Positions 46,071 to 56,426 of a stretch of 64,000 nt of DNA are shown here, in pieces. The stretch is from Bordetella genomosp. 2. Lineage in GTDB: Bacteria; Pseudomonadota; Gammaproteobacteria; Burkholderiales; Burkholderiaceae_B. The notes beneath the pieces were generated by a model. That model had not been told where the DNA came from. It saw nothing but the letters and a program-made list of their open reading frames with translations, and did no database searches. Position 1 is the first letter of the stretch. Each line of letters opens with the position of its first letter. The position numbers were made by a program, and so were the translations under genes. The stretch is from NCBI RefSeq assembly GCF_002261345.1, contig NZ_NEVT01000006.1, forward strand, positions 744,001 through 808,000. Reading direction: 5' to 3'.

Positions 46071-46158
46071 AGGTGCCAGACACACTGCGGAGACCGTCGG
46101 CGTATTGCCGCCGCGTCTCCGGGGGGGGCTGGCACCTCCCATGCGGGTGTCCGACACC
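46071..46158. repeat. Nested inverted repeats in the asd-leuB gap
   Basis: The 264-bp gap 45928-46191 has no gene. It holds AGGTGCCAG (46071-46079) and its exact inverse CTGGCACCT (46129-46137), then the palindrome GGTGTCCGACACC (46146-46158). The shared GGTGyC/GrCACC core suggests decayed or nested copies of one small palindromic element. I recall similar GGTGTC...GACACC motifs between genes in Bordetella-type genomes, but have not verified this. Confidence 0.55.
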
Positions 46159-46191
46159 TCCCGGCCAACGCCGGGCGCGCGGACGCGCGCG

Positions 46192-47268
46192 TCAGCCCAG
46201 CGCCTTGAGCACCGCGTCGCCCATCTGGGCGGTCGAGACCTTGGTGGTGCCGGGCTCGTGGATGTCGGCGGTGCGCAGGCCCTGGGCCAGCACCGCACGC
46301 ACGGCGGCCTCGATGCGGTCGGCCTGCGGCGCGAGGTCGAGCGAGTAGCGCAACAGCATGGCGGCCGACAGGATGGTCGCCAGCGGGTTGGCGATGCCCT
46401 GCCCGGCAATATCCGGCGCGGACCCGTGGCTGGGTTCGTACAGGCCCTGTCCGGAGGCGTTCAGCGATGCGGACGGCAGCATCCCGATCGAGCCGGTCAG
46501 CATGGCCGCCTCGTCGGACAGGATGTCGCCGAACAGGTTGCCGGTGACGATCACGTCGAACTGGCGCGGGTTGCGCACCAGCTGCATGGCGGCATTATCG
46601 ACGTACATGTGCGACAGTTCCACGTCGGGATAGTCGCGCGCCACCTCGATGACGATGTCGCGCCAGAACTGCGAGGTCTCCAGCACGTTGGCCTTGTCGA
46701 CGCTGCACAGCTTCTTGCCGCGCTTGCGCGCCGACTCGAAGCCGATGCGCGCGATGCGGCGCACCTCGGTGTCGGCGTAGCGCATGGTATCGAAGCCTTC
46801 GCGCTCGCCGGCAAACGGCCCGTCCGCCGCATCGCGCACGCCGCGCGGCGTGCCGAAGTAAATGTCGCCGGTCAGTTCGCGGATGATCAGGATGTCCAGC
46901 CCCGAGACGATCTCGGGCTTGAGCGACGAGGCGCTGGCCAGTTCCGGATACAGGATGGCCGGGCGCAGGTTGGCGAACAGCCCCAACGCCTTGCGCAGGC
47001 CCAGGATGGCCTGCTCGGGCCGGAATTCGCGCGGCAGGCTGTCGTATTTCCAGTCGCCCACGGCGCCGAACAGCACGGCGTGCGAATTGCGGGCGAGGTC
47101 CAGGGTGGCCGGCGGCAGCGGATGCTCGAACTTGTCGTAGGCGGCGCCGCCCACCGGCGCCTGCTTGATCTCCAGCGACAGGCCCAGCGCGCCCAGCACG
47201 CGCACGGCCTGCTCGACGATCTCGGGCCCGATACCGTCGCCGGGCAGCACTGCGATGTTATGCGTCAT
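46192..47268 (-). CDS. leuB: 3-isopropylmalate dehydrogenase
   Basis: LeuB oxidises and decarboxylates 3-isopropylmalate in leucine synthesis. The 358-residue protein starts [19 protein letters not shown] and has [10 protein letters not shown], the [34 protein letters not shown] metal/substrate block and [20 protein letters not shown] for NAD. It is the third gene of leuCDB. Confidence 0.98.
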   Translation of the reverse strand: MTHNIAVLPGDGIGPEIVEQAVRVLGALGLSLEIKQAPVGGAAYDKFEHPLPPATLDLARNSHAVLFGAVGDWKYDSLPREFRPEQAILGLRKALGLFANLRPAILYPELASASSLKPEIVSGLDILIIRELTGDIYFGTPRGVRDAADGPFAGEREGFDTMRYADTEVRRIARIGFESARKRGKKLCSVDKANVLETSQFWRDIVIEVARDYPDVELSHMYVDNAAMQLVRNPRQFDVIVTGNLFGDILSDEAAMLTGSIGMLPSASLNASGQGLYEPSHGSAPDIAGQGIANPLATILSAAMLLRYSLDLAPQADRIEAAVRAVLAQGLRTADIHEPGTTKVSTAQMGDAVLKALG

Positions 47269-47306
47269 GAAAAAACCTATGAATGAATGTCAGAAAAACT
47301 GGACGG

Positions 47307-47957
47307 TCACACGACAGGCCGGCTTTCCAGCCAGGGATGGCGGGCCAGGCGCTCGGCCTCGAACGCGCGGATCTTGTCCGACTGGCGCAGCGTCAGGCCG
47401 ATATCGTCGAAGCCGTTGAGCAAGCAGTACTTGCGGAACGGCTCGATGTCGAACGTCAGTTCACGCCCTTCGCCGGTGACCACCACCTGCCGCTCGAGGT
47501 CGATGCGCAGCTTGTAGCCCGGGAACGCCTTGACCTCGTCGAACAGGCGCGCCACTTCCAGTTCCGACAGCACGATGGGCAGCAAGCCGTTCTTGAAGCT
47601 GTTGTTGAAGAAGATATCGGCGTAGGAAGGCGCGATGATGGCGCGGAAGCCGTACTGGGTCAGCGCCCATGGCGCGTGCTCGCGGCTGGAGCCGCAACCG
47701 AAATTCTTGCGCGCCAGCAGGATCGAGGCGCCCTGGTAGCGCGGCTGGTTGAGCACGAAATCCGGGTTCAGCGGCCGCTTGCTGTTGTCCATGCCGGGCT
47801 CGCCGTGGTCCAGGTAGCGCAGTTCGTCGAACAGGTTGGGACCGAAGCCGGTGCGCTTGATGGATTTCAGGAATTGCTTGGGAATGATGAGGTCGGTGTC
47901 GACGTTCTCGCGGTCGAGCGGGGCCACCAGGCCTTCGTGAGTGGTGAATGCTTGCAT
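47307..47957 (-). CDS. leuD: 3-isopropylmalate dehydratase small subunit
   Basis: The 216-residue subunit (start ATG 47957) has the swivel-domain motifs [14 protein letters not shown]-like ([15 protein letters not shown]) and [18 protein letters not shown]. It pairs with LeuC to isomerise isopropylmalate. The gap from leuC is ten bases and to leuB 38 bases. Confidence 0.98.
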   Translation of the reverse strand: MQAFTTHEGLVAPLDRENVDTDLIIPKQFLKSIKRTGFGPNLFDELRYLDHGEPGMDNSKRPLNPDFVLNQPRYQGASILLARKNFGCGSSREHAPWALTQYGFRAIIAPSYADIFFNNSFKNGLLPIVLSELEVARLFDEVKAFPGYKLRIDLERQVVVTGEGRELTFDIEPFRKYCLLNGFDDIGLTLRQSDKIRAFEAERLARHPWLESRPVV

Positions 47958-47967
47958 GATCAGGCTC

Positions 47968-49371
47968 TCAGCGGAAATTGCGGACGTCGACGAAGTGGCC
48001 GGCCACGGCGGCCGCCGCGGCCATGGCGGGGCTGACCAGGTGCGTGCGCCCGCCCTGCCCCTGCCGGCCTTCGAAATTGCGGTTCGAGGTCGAGGCGCAG
48101 CGCTCCTCGGGCTCGAGGCGGTCGGCATTCATGGCCAGGCACATCGAACAGCCGGGCTCGCGCCATTCGAAGCCGGCCTCGATGAAGATCTTGTCCAGGC
48201 CCTCGCGCTCGGCCTGTTGCTTGACCAGCCCAGAGCCGGGCACCACCAGCGCCTGCCGCACATTCGATGCCACGCGCTTGCCGCGCGCCACGGCCGCCGC
48301 CGCGCGCAGGTCCTCGATGCGCGAGTTGGTGCACGAGCCGATGAAGACGCGGTCGACGCGGATGTCGGTCAGCGGGGTGTTGGGCTTGAGGCCCATGTAC
48401 TGCAGCGCGCGCTCCATGCCGCTGCGCCGCACGTCATCCTTTTCGCGGTCGGGATCGGGAACGCGCGCGTCCACCGGCAGCACCATTTCGGGCGAAGTGC
48501 CCCAGGTGACCTGCGGCTTGATGTCCTGCGCGTTGACCTCCACGACGCGGTCGAAGCTCGCGCCGGGGTCGCTGTGCAGCGTGCGCCAGTAGGCCACGGC
48601 CTGGTCCCACAACACGCCGCTGGGCGCGAAGGGGCGGCCGCGGAAGTACTCGATGGTCTTGTCGTCCACCGCCACCATGCCGGAACGCGCGCCGGCCTCG
48701 ATGGCCATGTTGCAGACCGTCATGCGCCCTTCGACCGACAGGTTGCGGATGGTGCTGCCGGCGAACTCGATGGCATGGCCGGTGCCGCCTGCGGTGCCGA
48801 TGATGCCGATGATGTGCAGCACCACATCCTTGGCCGTACAGCCGAAAGGCAGTTCGCCTTCCACCTTGATCAGCATGCTCTTGTTCTTCTTCATGAGCAG
48901 GGTCTGGGTGGCCAGCACGTGCTCGACCTCGGACGTGCCGATGCCGAACGCCAGCGCGCCCAGCGCGCCGTGCGTGCTGGTGTGCGAATCGCCGCACACT
49001 ACCGTCATGCCGGGCAGCGTGGCGCCCTGCTCCGGCCCGATGACGTGCACGATGCCCTGGCGCAGGTCGGCCATGCGGAATTCGGTGATGCCATACTTGT
49101 CGCAGTTGGCGTCCAGCGTATCGACCTGCAGTTTCGAGATCGGGTCGTCGATGCCGCGCGCCCGGTTCAGGGTGGGCACGTTGTGGTCGGCCACGGCCAG
49201 GTTGGCGCTGGTGCGCCAGGGCTTGCGGCCGGCCATGGCCAGGCCCTCGAACGCCTGCGGGCTGGTGACCTCATGCAGCAGGTGGCGGTCGATGTAGAGC
49301 AGACAGGTGCCGTCGGATTCCTGGTGGACGACGTGCGCCTCCCAGAGTTTGTCGTAGAGGGTTTGGGCCAT
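47968..49371 (-). CDS. leuC: 3-isopropylmalate dehydratase large subunit
   Basis: This 467-residue aconitase-family protein carries the 4Fe-4S ligands in [25 protein letters not shown] and [11 protein letters not shown] start at ATG 49371 ([13 protein letters not shown]), which matches LeuC N termini, rather than at the open frame upstream. It heads leuCDB, behind a promoter at 49431-49459 and a structured leader. Confidence 0.98.
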   Translation of the reverse strand: MAQTLYDKLWEAHVVHQESDGTCLLYIDRHLLHEVTSPQAFEGLAMAGRKPWRTSANLAVADHNVPTLNRARGIDDPISKLQVDTLDANCDKYGITEFRMADLRQGIVHVIGPEQGATLPGMTVVCGDSHTSTHGALGALAFGIGTSEVEHVLATQTLLMKKNKSMLIKVEGELPFGCTAKDVVLHIIGIIGTAGGTGHAIEFAGSTIRNLSVEGRMTVCNMAIEAGARSGMVAVDDKTIEYFRGRPFAPSGVLWDQAVAYWRTLHSDPGASFDRVVEVNAQDIKPQVTWGTSPEMVLPVDARVPDPDREKDDVRRSGMERALQYMGLKPNTPLTDIRVDRVFIGSCTNSRIEDLRAAAAVARGKRVASNVRQALVVPGSGLVKQQAEREGLDKIFIEAGFEWREPGCSMCLAMNADRLEPEERCASTSNRNFEGRQGQGGRTHLVSPAMAAAAAVAGHFVDVRNFR

Positions 49372-49387
49372 GGGTAGACTCGCGGAA

Positions 49388-49429
49388 AATCCGGCCATGC
49401 CGGATGGGGACATCGAAAAGCGATGCCCC
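49388..49429 (-). other. Structured leuC leader with two hairpins
   Basis: Between promoter and start codon the minus strand has GGGG-CATCG/CGATG-(bulge)-CCCC around 49429-49406, then ATCCGGC/GCCGGAT (about 49405-49389) followed by TTT. The second looks like a weak terminator, so leader-level control is possible. I found no leucine-rich leader peptide. Confidence 0.4.
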
Positions 49430-49430
49430 G

Positions 49431-49479
49431 ATTATGCCCACGCTCCCAACCTAGTACAACGAGACTTGCTATCCTAGTA
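49431..49479 (-). promoter_or_regulatory. leuCDB promoter with direct repeats at the -35
   Basis: On the minus strand TTGTAC (49459-49454) is 17 bases from CATAAT (49436-49431). The heptamer CCTAGTA (plus strand) occurs at 49450-49456 and again at 49473-49479, one overlapping the -35 and one upstream with a 23-bp period. That is the geometry of a LysR-type activator site. Confidence 0.6.
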
Positions 49480-49511
49480 TTGGAAGCACCACCCTGGCGC
49501 GGCCTTTCCCG

Positions 49512-50354
49512 CTACTTGCCCTTGCCGCCCGCCTGCTCGTACAGGGGCATGACGCGCTGCGAGGCCGCCTGCAGCTCGGAAATCCGGGAAGCGGCGGAGG
49601 GGTGCGTGGAGAGGAACTCGGGCGGCGCATTGCCGCTGTCGGCCGCGCCCATCTTCTGCCACAGCGTCACGGCGGCCCGCGGATCGTAGCCCGCGCGCGC
49701 GGCCAGCTCGACGCCCATCAGGTCGGCCTCGGTCTCGTGCGTGCGGCTGTTGGGCAAGGTGAACATGACATCGGTAAGCTTGCTGCCCAGGTCGGCCGAC
49801 ACGCCGGTCGCGATGGACAGCACCGACAGCCCCAGATTGGTGACCATCTGCTGCGATACGCGCTCGCGCGCATGTTCGCGCAACGCGTGGGCGATTTCAT
49901 GGCCCAGCACGGCGGCCAGTTCGGCATCGGTGGGCTTGATCTGGTTGAGCAGGCCGGTATAGACGGCGATCTTGCCGCCCGGCATGCACCACGCGTTGAC
50001 CTCGTTCAGCGACAGCACGTGGACTTCCCATTGCCAGTTCGCGGCATCGGGGCGGAAGACGCCGGCCTGGGCGATCAGGCGCTGCGAAATGGCCCTGACC
50101 CGCGCCACCTGCTTGGGATCGCGGTCCAGGGCGCCCTGGGCGCGCGCCTTCTGGATGATGTCGGCATACTGCTGGCCGGCTTCCTGCTCGAGGGCCTGCT
50201 CGGGCACCATGCTCGACATGTACTGTGTGCGCTCGATGCCGATGGCGCCGGACTGGGTGGTCTGCACGCTCGAGCAACCCGCCAGCGCCACGGCGCCGGC
50301 CAGTGCCGCCGTGCGCAGAAACGTCCGCAAAATCGTTGGAATTCCAGCGTTCAT
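49512..50354 (-). CDS. M48-family metallopeptidase, lipoprotein
   Basis: The 280-residue protein has a lipobox LAGC (Cys27) and the zinc site HEIAH (152-156) with a downstream ETEADLMG glutamate. It resembles LoiP/YcaL-type outer-membrane-associated peptidases, which act in envelope protein quality control. The start at 50354 is fixed by the signal peptide. It is followed by the leu promoter region and preceded by aroC, 59 bp away. Confidence 0.93.
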   Translation of the reverse strand: MNAGIPTILRTFLRTAALAGAVALAGCSSVQTTQSGAIGIERTQYMSSMVPEQALEQEAGQQYADIIQKARAQGALDRDPKQVARVRAISQRLIAQAGVFRPDAANWQWEVHVLSLNEVNAWCMPGGKIAVYTGLLNQIKPTDAELAAVLGHEIAHALREHARERVSQQMVTNLGLSVLSIATGVSADLGSKLTDVMFTLPNSRTHETEADLMGVELAARAGYDPRAAVTLWQKMGAADSGNAPPEFLSTHPSAASRISELQAASQRVMPLYEQAGGKGK

Positions 50355-50413
50355 GAGGCTCCCTCCCGTCGTAGGCGTGATCGAACCGGCGCATGGCGCC
50401 GCGAATGGGTGTC

Positions 50414-51472
50414 TTAGCCGCATTGCCCCCGATGGCGCAGCGCGTGGTCGATCAGCACGAGCGCCAGCATGGCCTCGGCGATCGGGGTGGCGCGGATGCC
50501 CACGCAGGGATCATGGCGCCCGAGCGTCTGGACCATGACGGGTTCGCCGGCGCGGTTGATCGAGCGGCGCTCGACCCGGATGCTGGAGGTGGGCTTGATG
50601 GCCAGCGATACGGTGATCGGCTGCCCGGTCGAGATGCCGCCCAGCACGCCGCCGGCGTTGTTGCCGACGAAGCCGTCGGGCGTGATCTCGTCGCCATGTT
50701 CGGAGCCGCGCTGCTCGATGCAGCCGAAGCCGGCGCCGATGGAGACGCCCTTGACGGCGTTCAGGCCCATCATCACGTGGGCGATGTCGGCATCCAGGCG
50801 GTCATACAGGGGCTCGCCCCAGCCCGCCGGCAGGTTCTCCGCCACCACCTCGATGCGCGCGCCGACCGAATCGCCGTCGCGCCGCAGTTGATCCATATAG
50901 GCTTCGAGTTCGGGCACGACGGCCGCGTTGGGCGCATAGAACGGATTGCCCGGCACGTCGTCCCACGACACGAACGGAATGGCGATGGGACCGAGCTGGC
51001 TCATGTAGCCGCGCACCCGCACGCCGTGGGTTTCGGCCAGCCATTTCTTGGCAATGGCCCCGGCCGCCACGGTGGGCGCGGTCAGGCGCGCCGACGAGCG
51101 TCCGCCGCCGCGCGGGTCGCGCAGGCCGTATTTGCGCGTATAGGTGAAATCGGCGTGGCCAGGCCGGAAGGTGTCGGCAATATTGGAGTAGTCCTTGCTG
51201 CGCGCATCGGTATTGCGGATCAGCAGCGCGATGGGGGTGCCCGTGGTGACCCCCTCGTAGACCCCGGACAGGATCTCGACCTGGTCGGCCTCCTGGCGCT
51301 GCGTGACATGGCGCGAGGTGCCGGGACGGCGGCGGTCGAGCTCGGCCTGGATGTCCGCGACATCCAGTGCCAGGCCGGGCGGGCAGCCGTCGACCACGCA
51401 ACCTATGGCCGGGCCATGCGATTCGCCGAAATTAGTGACGCAGAAAAGAGTACCGAGGGTGTTGCCGGACAT
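50414..51472 (-). CDS. aroC: Chorismate synthase
   Basis: AroC converts EPSP to chorismate using reduced FMN. The 352-residue protein has all signatures: [45 protein letters not shown], and [15 protein letters not shown] followed by [13 protein letters not shown]. The start ATG 51472 ([20 protein letters not shown]) is standard. Confidence 0.98.
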   Translation of the reverse strand: MSGNTLGTLFCVTNFGESHGPAIGCVVDGCPPGLALDVADIQAELDRRRPGTSRHVTQRQEADQVEILSGVYEGVTTGTPIALLIRNTDARSKDYSNIADTFRPGHADFTYTRKYGLRDPRGGGRSSARLTAPTVAAGAIAKKWLAETHGVRVRGYMSQLGPIAIPFVSWDDVPGNPFYAPNAAVVPELEAYMDQLRRDGDSVGARIEVVAENLPAGWGEPLYDRLDADIAHVMMGLNAVKGVSIGAGFGCIEQRGSEHGDEITPDGFVGNNAGGVLGGISTGQPITVSLAIKPTSSIRVERRSINRAGEPVMVQTLGRHDPCVGIRATPIAEAMLALVLIDHALRHRGQCG

Positions 51473-51578
51473 AGTGCGGGTCGGGAAGCCAGTGGAGCAG
51501 GCTCGATTATGACACCGAGTGGGCCGCCGGCCGCTACCAGACGTGTGCGGCGCGGGCCCGGCCCGGGCTGCCGCGTGT

Positions 51579-53060
51579 TCAGGAAGAGCAGCTGACCTCG
51601 ATGCCGCCGGCCCAGTCGGGCGGCAGCGCGGCATAGGCCTCGCGGCCGGGCCGCTCGGTGTAGGGGTCGCGCAGCAGGTCCAGCAGGATGTCGATCTCGC
51701 CGGCGTCGCCCGCCTTGGCAGCCTGGATGGCCTGTTCGGCCAGGTGGTTGCGCAGCACATACAGCGGATTGACCGCGTCCATGGCGCGGGCCCGCGCCTC
51801 GGGCCCGGATGCCTCGCCCTCCTGGGCATGGCGCGCCGCCAGGCGCTCGAACCACGCCAGCGCCGCCGCGCGGTCGATGAACAGGTCCTGGAAGCCCTGC
51901 GGCCGTCCCCGCACCGCATCAGCGAGACGGCGGAACACCAGGGTGAAATCGGCGCGGTTGTCGTGCATGAGCCGCAGCAGGTCGTCGACCAGCGGCTCGT
52001 CGTCGGCGCGCCAGTCGCGCACCCCCAGCTTGGCCGCCATGCGTTCGTGGAAGGCCCGGGTGAACGTGGCCTCGTAGGTGTCGAGCACGGCCCGCAATGC
52101 CTCGACATCGGGCACCAGCGCATGCAGGCTGCCGCCCAGCCGGTACAGGTTCCACAAGGCCACCGAAGGCTGGCGATTCCAGGCGTAGCGGCCTTCGGTG
52201 TCGGAATGGTTGCAGATGTGGTCGAGCCGGAACGTGTCCATGAAACCATAGGGCCCGTAATCGAGCGTGAGCCCCAGGATGGACATGTTGTCGGTATTCA
52301 TGACGCCATGGCAAAAACCCACGGCCTGCCAATCGGCCATCAGCAGGGCCGTGCGCCGCGTCACCTCGGCCAGCAGGCGCAACAGCGGCTCGTGGGGGCC
52401 GTCGTCGGCCTGGCGGCAGTCCGGATAGAACTTGTCGATCACGTAGTCGGCCAGGATGCGCAGCTCTTCCGGCTGGCGGCGCGACGACCAGTGCTCGAAC
52501 GAGCCGAAGCGCACGAAGCTGGGCGACATGCGGGTGACGATGGCGGCGGTCTCGACGGTCTCGCGCATGACGGGGTCGTCCGACACCACCAACGCCAGCG
52601 CCCGCGTGGTAGGAATACCCAGGCCGTGCATGGCTTCGCTGGCCAGGTACTCGCGCACCGACGAGCGCAGCACCGCGCGGCCGTCGCCCATGCGTGAATA
52701 CGGCGTCATGCCGGAGCCCTTGAGCTGCAATTCCCAGGAACCGCGCGGACCGGCCACCTCCCCCAGCAAGTGCGCGCGGCCGTCGCCCAGTTGGCCCGCC
52801 CAGACGCCGAACTGGTGGCCGCTGTAGACGGCGGCCAGCGTCTGCCCGCCAGGCAGCGGCTGCTGGCCCGAGAACACGCGCAGGAACTCGTCGGACCGCA
52901 GCGCCGCGGCCGACAGACCGATCAGCGCAGCCGCCTGCTCGTTGGCGTGCAACAGGCGCGGCGCAGTCAGCGGCCGGGGCTCGAGCCGCGAATAGAACAC
53001 GGGAGGCAGCGCGGCGTAGGAATTGCGCACCTCCAGTTGGCCAAGGGTGTCGACGCTCAT
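51579..53060 (-). CDS. selO: Protein adenylyltransferase SelO (YdiU)
   Basis: SelO is a pseudokinase-fold enzyme that transfers AMP to protein hydroxyls in redox homeostasis. The 493-residue protein has [18 protein letters not shown], the glycine loop and [25 protein letters not shown], and [21 protein letters not shown] with the metal-binding residues. It ends VSCSS, with Cys where eukaryotic SelO has selenocysteine. Its ATG overlaps the stop of the DUF2069 gene upstream (ATGA), so the two are coupled. Confidence 0.95.
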   Translation of the reverse strand: MSVDTLGQLEVRNSYAALPPVFYSRLEPRPLTAPRLLHANEQAAALIGLSAAALRSDEFLRVFSGQQPLPGGQTLAAVYSGHQFGVWAGQLGDGRAHLLGEVAGPRGSWELQLKGSGMTPYSRMGDGRAVLRSSVREYLASEAMHGLGIPTTRALALVVSDDPVMRETVETAAIVTRMSPSFVRFGSFEHWSSRRQPEELRILADYVIDKFYPDCRQADDGPHEPLLRLLAEVTRRTALLMADWQAVGFCHGVMNTDNMSILGLTLDYGPYGFMDTFRLDHICNHSDTEGRYAWNRQPSVALWNLYRLGGSLHALVPDVEALRAVLDTYEATFTRAFHERMAAKLGVRDWRADDEPLVDDLLRLMHDNRADFTLVFRRLADAVRGRPQGFQDLFIDRAAALAWFERLAARHAQEGEASGPEARARAMDAVNPLYVLRNHLAEQAIQAAKAGDAGEIDILLDLLRDPYTERPGREAYAALPPDWAGGIEVSCSS

Positions 53061-53440
53061 GATGGACCTCCGGCGCGCCGGGCGCGCGCGGCGCGCTTGG
53101 CGGGCCGCACATAGAAGATGGCGGCCAGGAAGAAGACCAGCGACAGCGCCGCCTCCAGGCCCGCCAGGGCGGCCGACAACGGCGCCGGGTCCGACATGGC
53201 GCGCACCACGCCTTCCATCAGATACAGCAGCACCAGCATGGACGCCCATTGATAGGTGTACAAGTTGCCGCGCAGGATGCCGCGCAGCGGGAAGGCCAGC
53301 GGCAACGCCTTCAGGAACAGCCACGAACCGCCGGGCCGGATGGGCGCCAGCACGGTTTCCCAGGCCACGCACAGCAGGATGAGGCCGAGCAGCGAGGCCG
53401 ACGCGACGCGCCGCAAGGTGGGGTTGAGTTCGGGATTCAT
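53057..53440 (-). CDS. DUF2069 inner-membrane protein
   Basis: The 127-residue protein has four hydrophobic segments (SLLGLILLCVAWETVL, LFLKALPLAFPLRGIL, YTYQWASMLVLLYLMEG and ALSLVFFLAAIFYVRPAKRA), matching the DUF2069 pattern. Function is unknown. It is head-to-head with the YihY gene, only 17 bp between starts, and overlaps selO by four bases. Confidence 0.82.
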   Translation of the reverse strand: MNPELNPTLRRVASASLLGLILLCVAWETVLAPIRPGGSWLFLKALPLAFPLRGILRGNLYTYQWASMLVLLYLMEGVVRAMSDPAPLSAALAGLEAALSLVFFLAAIFYVRPAKRAARARRAGGPS

Positions 53441-53457
53441 GCTGCTATTATCGCCTG

Positions 53458-54807
53458 ATGAGCCATTCCGCCGAGTCCGCCGTCCAGCCGGCGGCGGCCG
53501 CCGCCTCCCGCCAGCGTGCGCCCTGGATCGCGCGCGTGGGCAAAGTGTTCCGCTTCGCCGCGCAGCGCGCCGACGAAGAAAAACTCCTGCAAGTCGCTTC
53601 CAGCCTGACCTTCACCACCGTGCTGGGCATCGTGCCGATGCTGGCGGTGGTGCTGTCGCTGTTCACCGCCTTCCCGGTGTTCCAGGATTTCCGCCTGGCG
53701 CTGGAGGACTTCCTGGCCCATAGCCTGATGCCGCCGGCCGTGTCCGACAACATCATGGACTACCTCAACCAGTTCGCCCGCCAGGCTTCGCGCCTGACGG
53801 CGATCGGCGGCGCCTTCCTGGTGGTCACGTCGCTGCTGCTCATCATGACCATCGACAAGACCTTCAACGACATCTGGCACGTGACGCGCCAGCGTCCCCT
53901 GCCCCAGCGCGCGCTGGTGTATTGGGCAGTGGTGACGCTCGGACCGGTGGTGGCCGGGGCCAGCCTGTGGGCAACCTCGTTCCTGGCGCGCGAGTCCATG
54001 GGCCTGGTGCGCGACGTGCCGGAGATCCTCAGCCTGGCGATCTCGTTCGTGCCGCTGGTACTCACCGGCCTGGGGTTCGCGGCGCTGTTCGTGGTGGTGC
54101 CCAATCGCCACGTGTACTGGCGCGACGCGCTGGCGGGGGGCTTCGGCACGGCGATCGTGCTGGAACTCATGAAGGCCGCCTTCGCCTATTACTTGACGCG
54201 CTTTCCCACCTACACCGTCATCTACGGCGCCTTTGCGACGCTGCCCATCTTCCTGCTGTGGATCTACCTGTCGTGGCTGGCGGTGCTGTTCGGCGCCACG
54301 GTGGCTGCCAGCGTGCCGCTGATCCGGCTGGGCCGCTGGGAGATCAACCGCAGCCCGGGAGCGCCCTTCATCGACGCGCTGGCCGTGCTGCGCTCACTGC
54401 ATGCCGCGCAAGGCATGCGGCCGGCCGGCCGCAGCACCAGCGCCCTGGCCAAGCGCCTCCACCTGCACCATGACGAACTAAACGCCGTCCTCGACAAACT
54501 GGAAAGCCTGGGGCTGGTGGCCCGCACTGCCGGCCAGCGCTGGCTGCTGGCGTGCGACCCGCGCCAGACCACGCTCGAGCCGGTTTTCGACCACTTCCTG
54601 CTGGACCGGCACCAGCCCCGCCTGCGCGACGACCCGCAGGTCGCCGCCGTGGCGGCCGCCGTGCTGGGCGCCGGCAAGGCGCCCACGCTGGAAGAACTGG
54701 CCGGGCTGGCGCACAATACACCTGACGGACTCGCGGCGATCGTGCCGCTCGAGGCGGGCAAGCATAGTAGAAGGGGGCCGCGGGCCCCGGGAGAATCATC
54801 ATGTTGA
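53458..54807 (+). CDS. YihY/BrkB-family membrane protein with C-terminal winged-helix part
   Basis: The 449-residue protein has six membrane helices of the YihY family (SLTFTTVLGIVPMLAVVLSLFTAFPVF, YGAFATLPIFLLWIYLSWLAVLFGA). A cytoplasmic C terminus of about 150 residues contains a winged-helix-like segment (RLHLHHDELNAVLDKLESLGLVAR). The family was once called RNase BN by mistake and includes BrkB, but nothing links this copy to serum resistance. It overlaps the CBS gene by seven bases. Confidence 0.88.
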   Translation: MSHSAESAVQPAAAAASRQRAPWIARVGKVFRFAAQRADEEKLLQVASSLTFTTVLGIVPMLAVVLSLFTAFPVFQDFRLALEDFLAHSLMPPAVSDNIMDYLNQFARQASRLTAIGGAFLVVTSLLLIMTIDKTFNDIWHVTRQRPLPQRALVYWAVVTLGPVVAGASLWATSFLARESMGLVRDVPEILSLAISFVPLVLTGLGFAALFVVVPNRHVYWRDALAGGFGTAIVLELMKAAFAYYLTRFPTYTVIYGAFATLPIFLLWIYLSWLAVLFGATVAASVPLIRLGRWEINRSPGAPFIDALAVLRSLHAAQGMRPAGRSTSALAKRLHLHHDELNAVLDKLESLGLVARTAGQRWLLACDPRQTTLEPVFDHFLLDRHQPRLRDDPQVAAVAAAVLGAGKAPTLEELAGLAHNTPDGLAAIVPLEAGKHSRRGPRAPGESSC

Positions 54808-55262
54808 AGGTCAGCGAAATTCTTCGTGTGAAGGGCGACACGCTCTATACGGCCTCGCCGGACATGCCGGTGGCGCAGGCGGTGCAAACCATGAGCGAGC
54901 AGGACATCGGCTCGCTGGTCATCATGGAGTCCGGCATGCTGACCGGCATGCTGACCTTTCGCGAGATCATCCGGCACCTGCATGACCATGATGGCCAATT
55001 GGGCCAGACCACCATCCGCGCCATCATGGACGACGCGCCGGTCAGCGTGTCGCCCAATACCAGCGCCGACGAAGTGCAGCGCCTGATGCTCGAAAAGCAC
55101 GCGCGCTACATCCCCGTCATGGACGGCCCCACCCTGATGGGCGTGATCTCGTTCTACGACATGGCGCAGGCCATCGTGGCCGCGCAGCAGTTCGAGAACA
55201 ACATGCTCAAGGCGTACATCCGCGACTGGCCGATGGACGGCAGCGCGGCCAGCAAGGCCTGA
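54801..55262 (+). CDS. CBS-domain protein
   Basis: The 153-residue protein is almost entirely a pair of CBS motifs: VAQAVQTMSEQDIGSLVIMESGMLTGMLTFREI and SPNTSADEVQRLMLEKHARYIPVMDGPTLMGVISFYDM. Such tandem CBS (Bateman) modules bind adenosyl nucleotides. The ATG has a GGGAG upstream and lies inside the end of the YihY gene, so the CBS protein may regulate that membrane partner. Confidence 0.92.
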   Translation: MLKVSEILRVKGDTLYTASPDMPVAQAVQTMSEQDIGSLVIMESGMLTGMLTFREIIRHLHDHDGQLGQTTIRAIMDDAPVSVSPNTSADEVQRLMLEKHARYIPVMDGPTLMGVISFYDMAQAIVAAQQFENNMLKAYIRDWPMDGSAASKA

Positions 55263-55271
55263 GCCACCGCC

Positions 55272-56294
55272 TCAGGATGCCGCCGGCAAGGCCTCGGCGC
55301 GCTCGCGCGGCGCGCCCTGCAGGCTGCGCCATGCCTCATAAATAAGTGCCGGATCATTGCCGGCCAGCCGCGCCGGGTCCGACAACAGGCGCCGCCAGCG
55401 GCGCGCCCCCGCTTGCCCGTTCACCAGCCCCAGCAAGGGGCGCACGATCACCCGCAACGGCACTCCCAACGCAACTTGCGCAGCCGCATAGCGCACCATG
55501 GCGTCCACCACCTGGGCGTCGGTTGGCAGCCTGACCGCCGGCCACAGGCGCAACGAGGCCTCCGACAGCACGCGCGGCGTATGCCAGGCGGCCCGCCCCA
55601 GCATCACGCCATCGAATTCCTCGGCCGCAGCCACGGCCTGGGCGGCATCGGCCAGCCCGCCGTTGAGCACGATGATGCTGTCGGGAAAATCGGCCTTGAG
55701 CCGTTGCGCCACCGCGTAGCGCAGCGGCGGAATCTCGCGGTTGCCCTTGGGCGACAGGCCCTTGAGCACGGCGTTGCGCGCGTGCACGATGAATACCCGG
55801 CAGCCGGTATCGTGGATGGCCCCGACAAAGTCGCGCACGAAACCGTATGACTCGTCGTAATCCAGGCCCAGCCGGTGCTTGACCGTGACGGGCACATCCA
55901 CGGCGTCCTGCATGGCCTTCATGCAGTCGGCCACCAGGACGGGCTCGGCCATCAGGCAGGCGCCGAAGGCGCCGCGCTGCACCCGTTCGGAGGGGCAGCC
56001 GCAATTCAGGTTGATCTCGTCGTAGCCCCACTGGCGCCCCAGCCGCGCGGCGTGCGCCAGCGCCTCGGGTTCGCTGCCGCCCAGTTGCAGCGCCACCGGA
56101 TGTTCGGCCACGTCGAAATCCAGGTGCCGCCCCACGTTGCCATGCAGCAGCGCCCCCGTGGTGATCATCTCGGTATAGAGGCGCGCGCGCGGCGCCAGCA
56201 GCCGGTGAAAGTAGCGGCAATGTCGGTCCGTCACGTCGATCATGGGGGCGACGCACAGCCGCCAGTCGGGGGAACTCAAAAATCGCTCGAACAA
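55272..56294 (-). CDS. dusA: tRNA-dihydrouridine(20/20a) synthase
   Basis: DusA reduces uridines in the tRNA D-loop with FMN and NADPH. The 340-residue protein has VAPMIDVTDRHCRYFHR, the catalytic Cys in NLNCGCPSERVQRGAFGACLM, and VKHRLGLDYDESY and IVLNGGL for FMN and phosphate binding, all DusA-type. The start codon appears to be a TTG at 56294, because the family N terminus RFLSSPDWRLCVAPM begins there. It is convergent with the CBS gene. Confidence 0.95.
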   Translation of the reverse strand: MFERFLSSPDWRLCVAPMIDVTDRHCRYFHRLLAPRARLYTEMITTGALLHGNVGRHLDFDVAEHPVALQLGGSEPEALAHAARLGRQWGYDEINLNCGCPSERVQRGAFGACLMAEPVLVADCMKAMQDAVDVPVTVKHRLGLDYDESYGFVRDFVGAIHDTGCRVFIVHARNAVLKGLSPKGNREIPPLRYAVAQRLKADFPDSIIVLNGGLADAAQAVAAAEEFDGVMLGRAAWHTPRVLSEASLRLWPAVRLPTDAQVVDAMVRYAAAQVALGVPLRVIVRPLLGLVNGQAGARRWRRLLSDPARLAGNDPALIYEAWRSLQGAPRERAEALPAAS

Positions 56295-56426
56295 GATGGG
56301 GAATCCACTATTTTACGGTGTACGCGCGGCGGCGTCCGGGGCCGCGGCGGCGGTAGACTAAAATCGGGGCCCGTACGGGCAATTGCCGTTACGGCGTACC
56401 CGCCACCCCACCCCTTCTGCTGATCA

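Noticed and set aside
53458-54807. Calling the YihY-family gene brkB (serum resistance)
   Set aside because: The family is shared but brkB normally pairs with brkA, an autotransporter, which is not here; similarity alone does not support that role.
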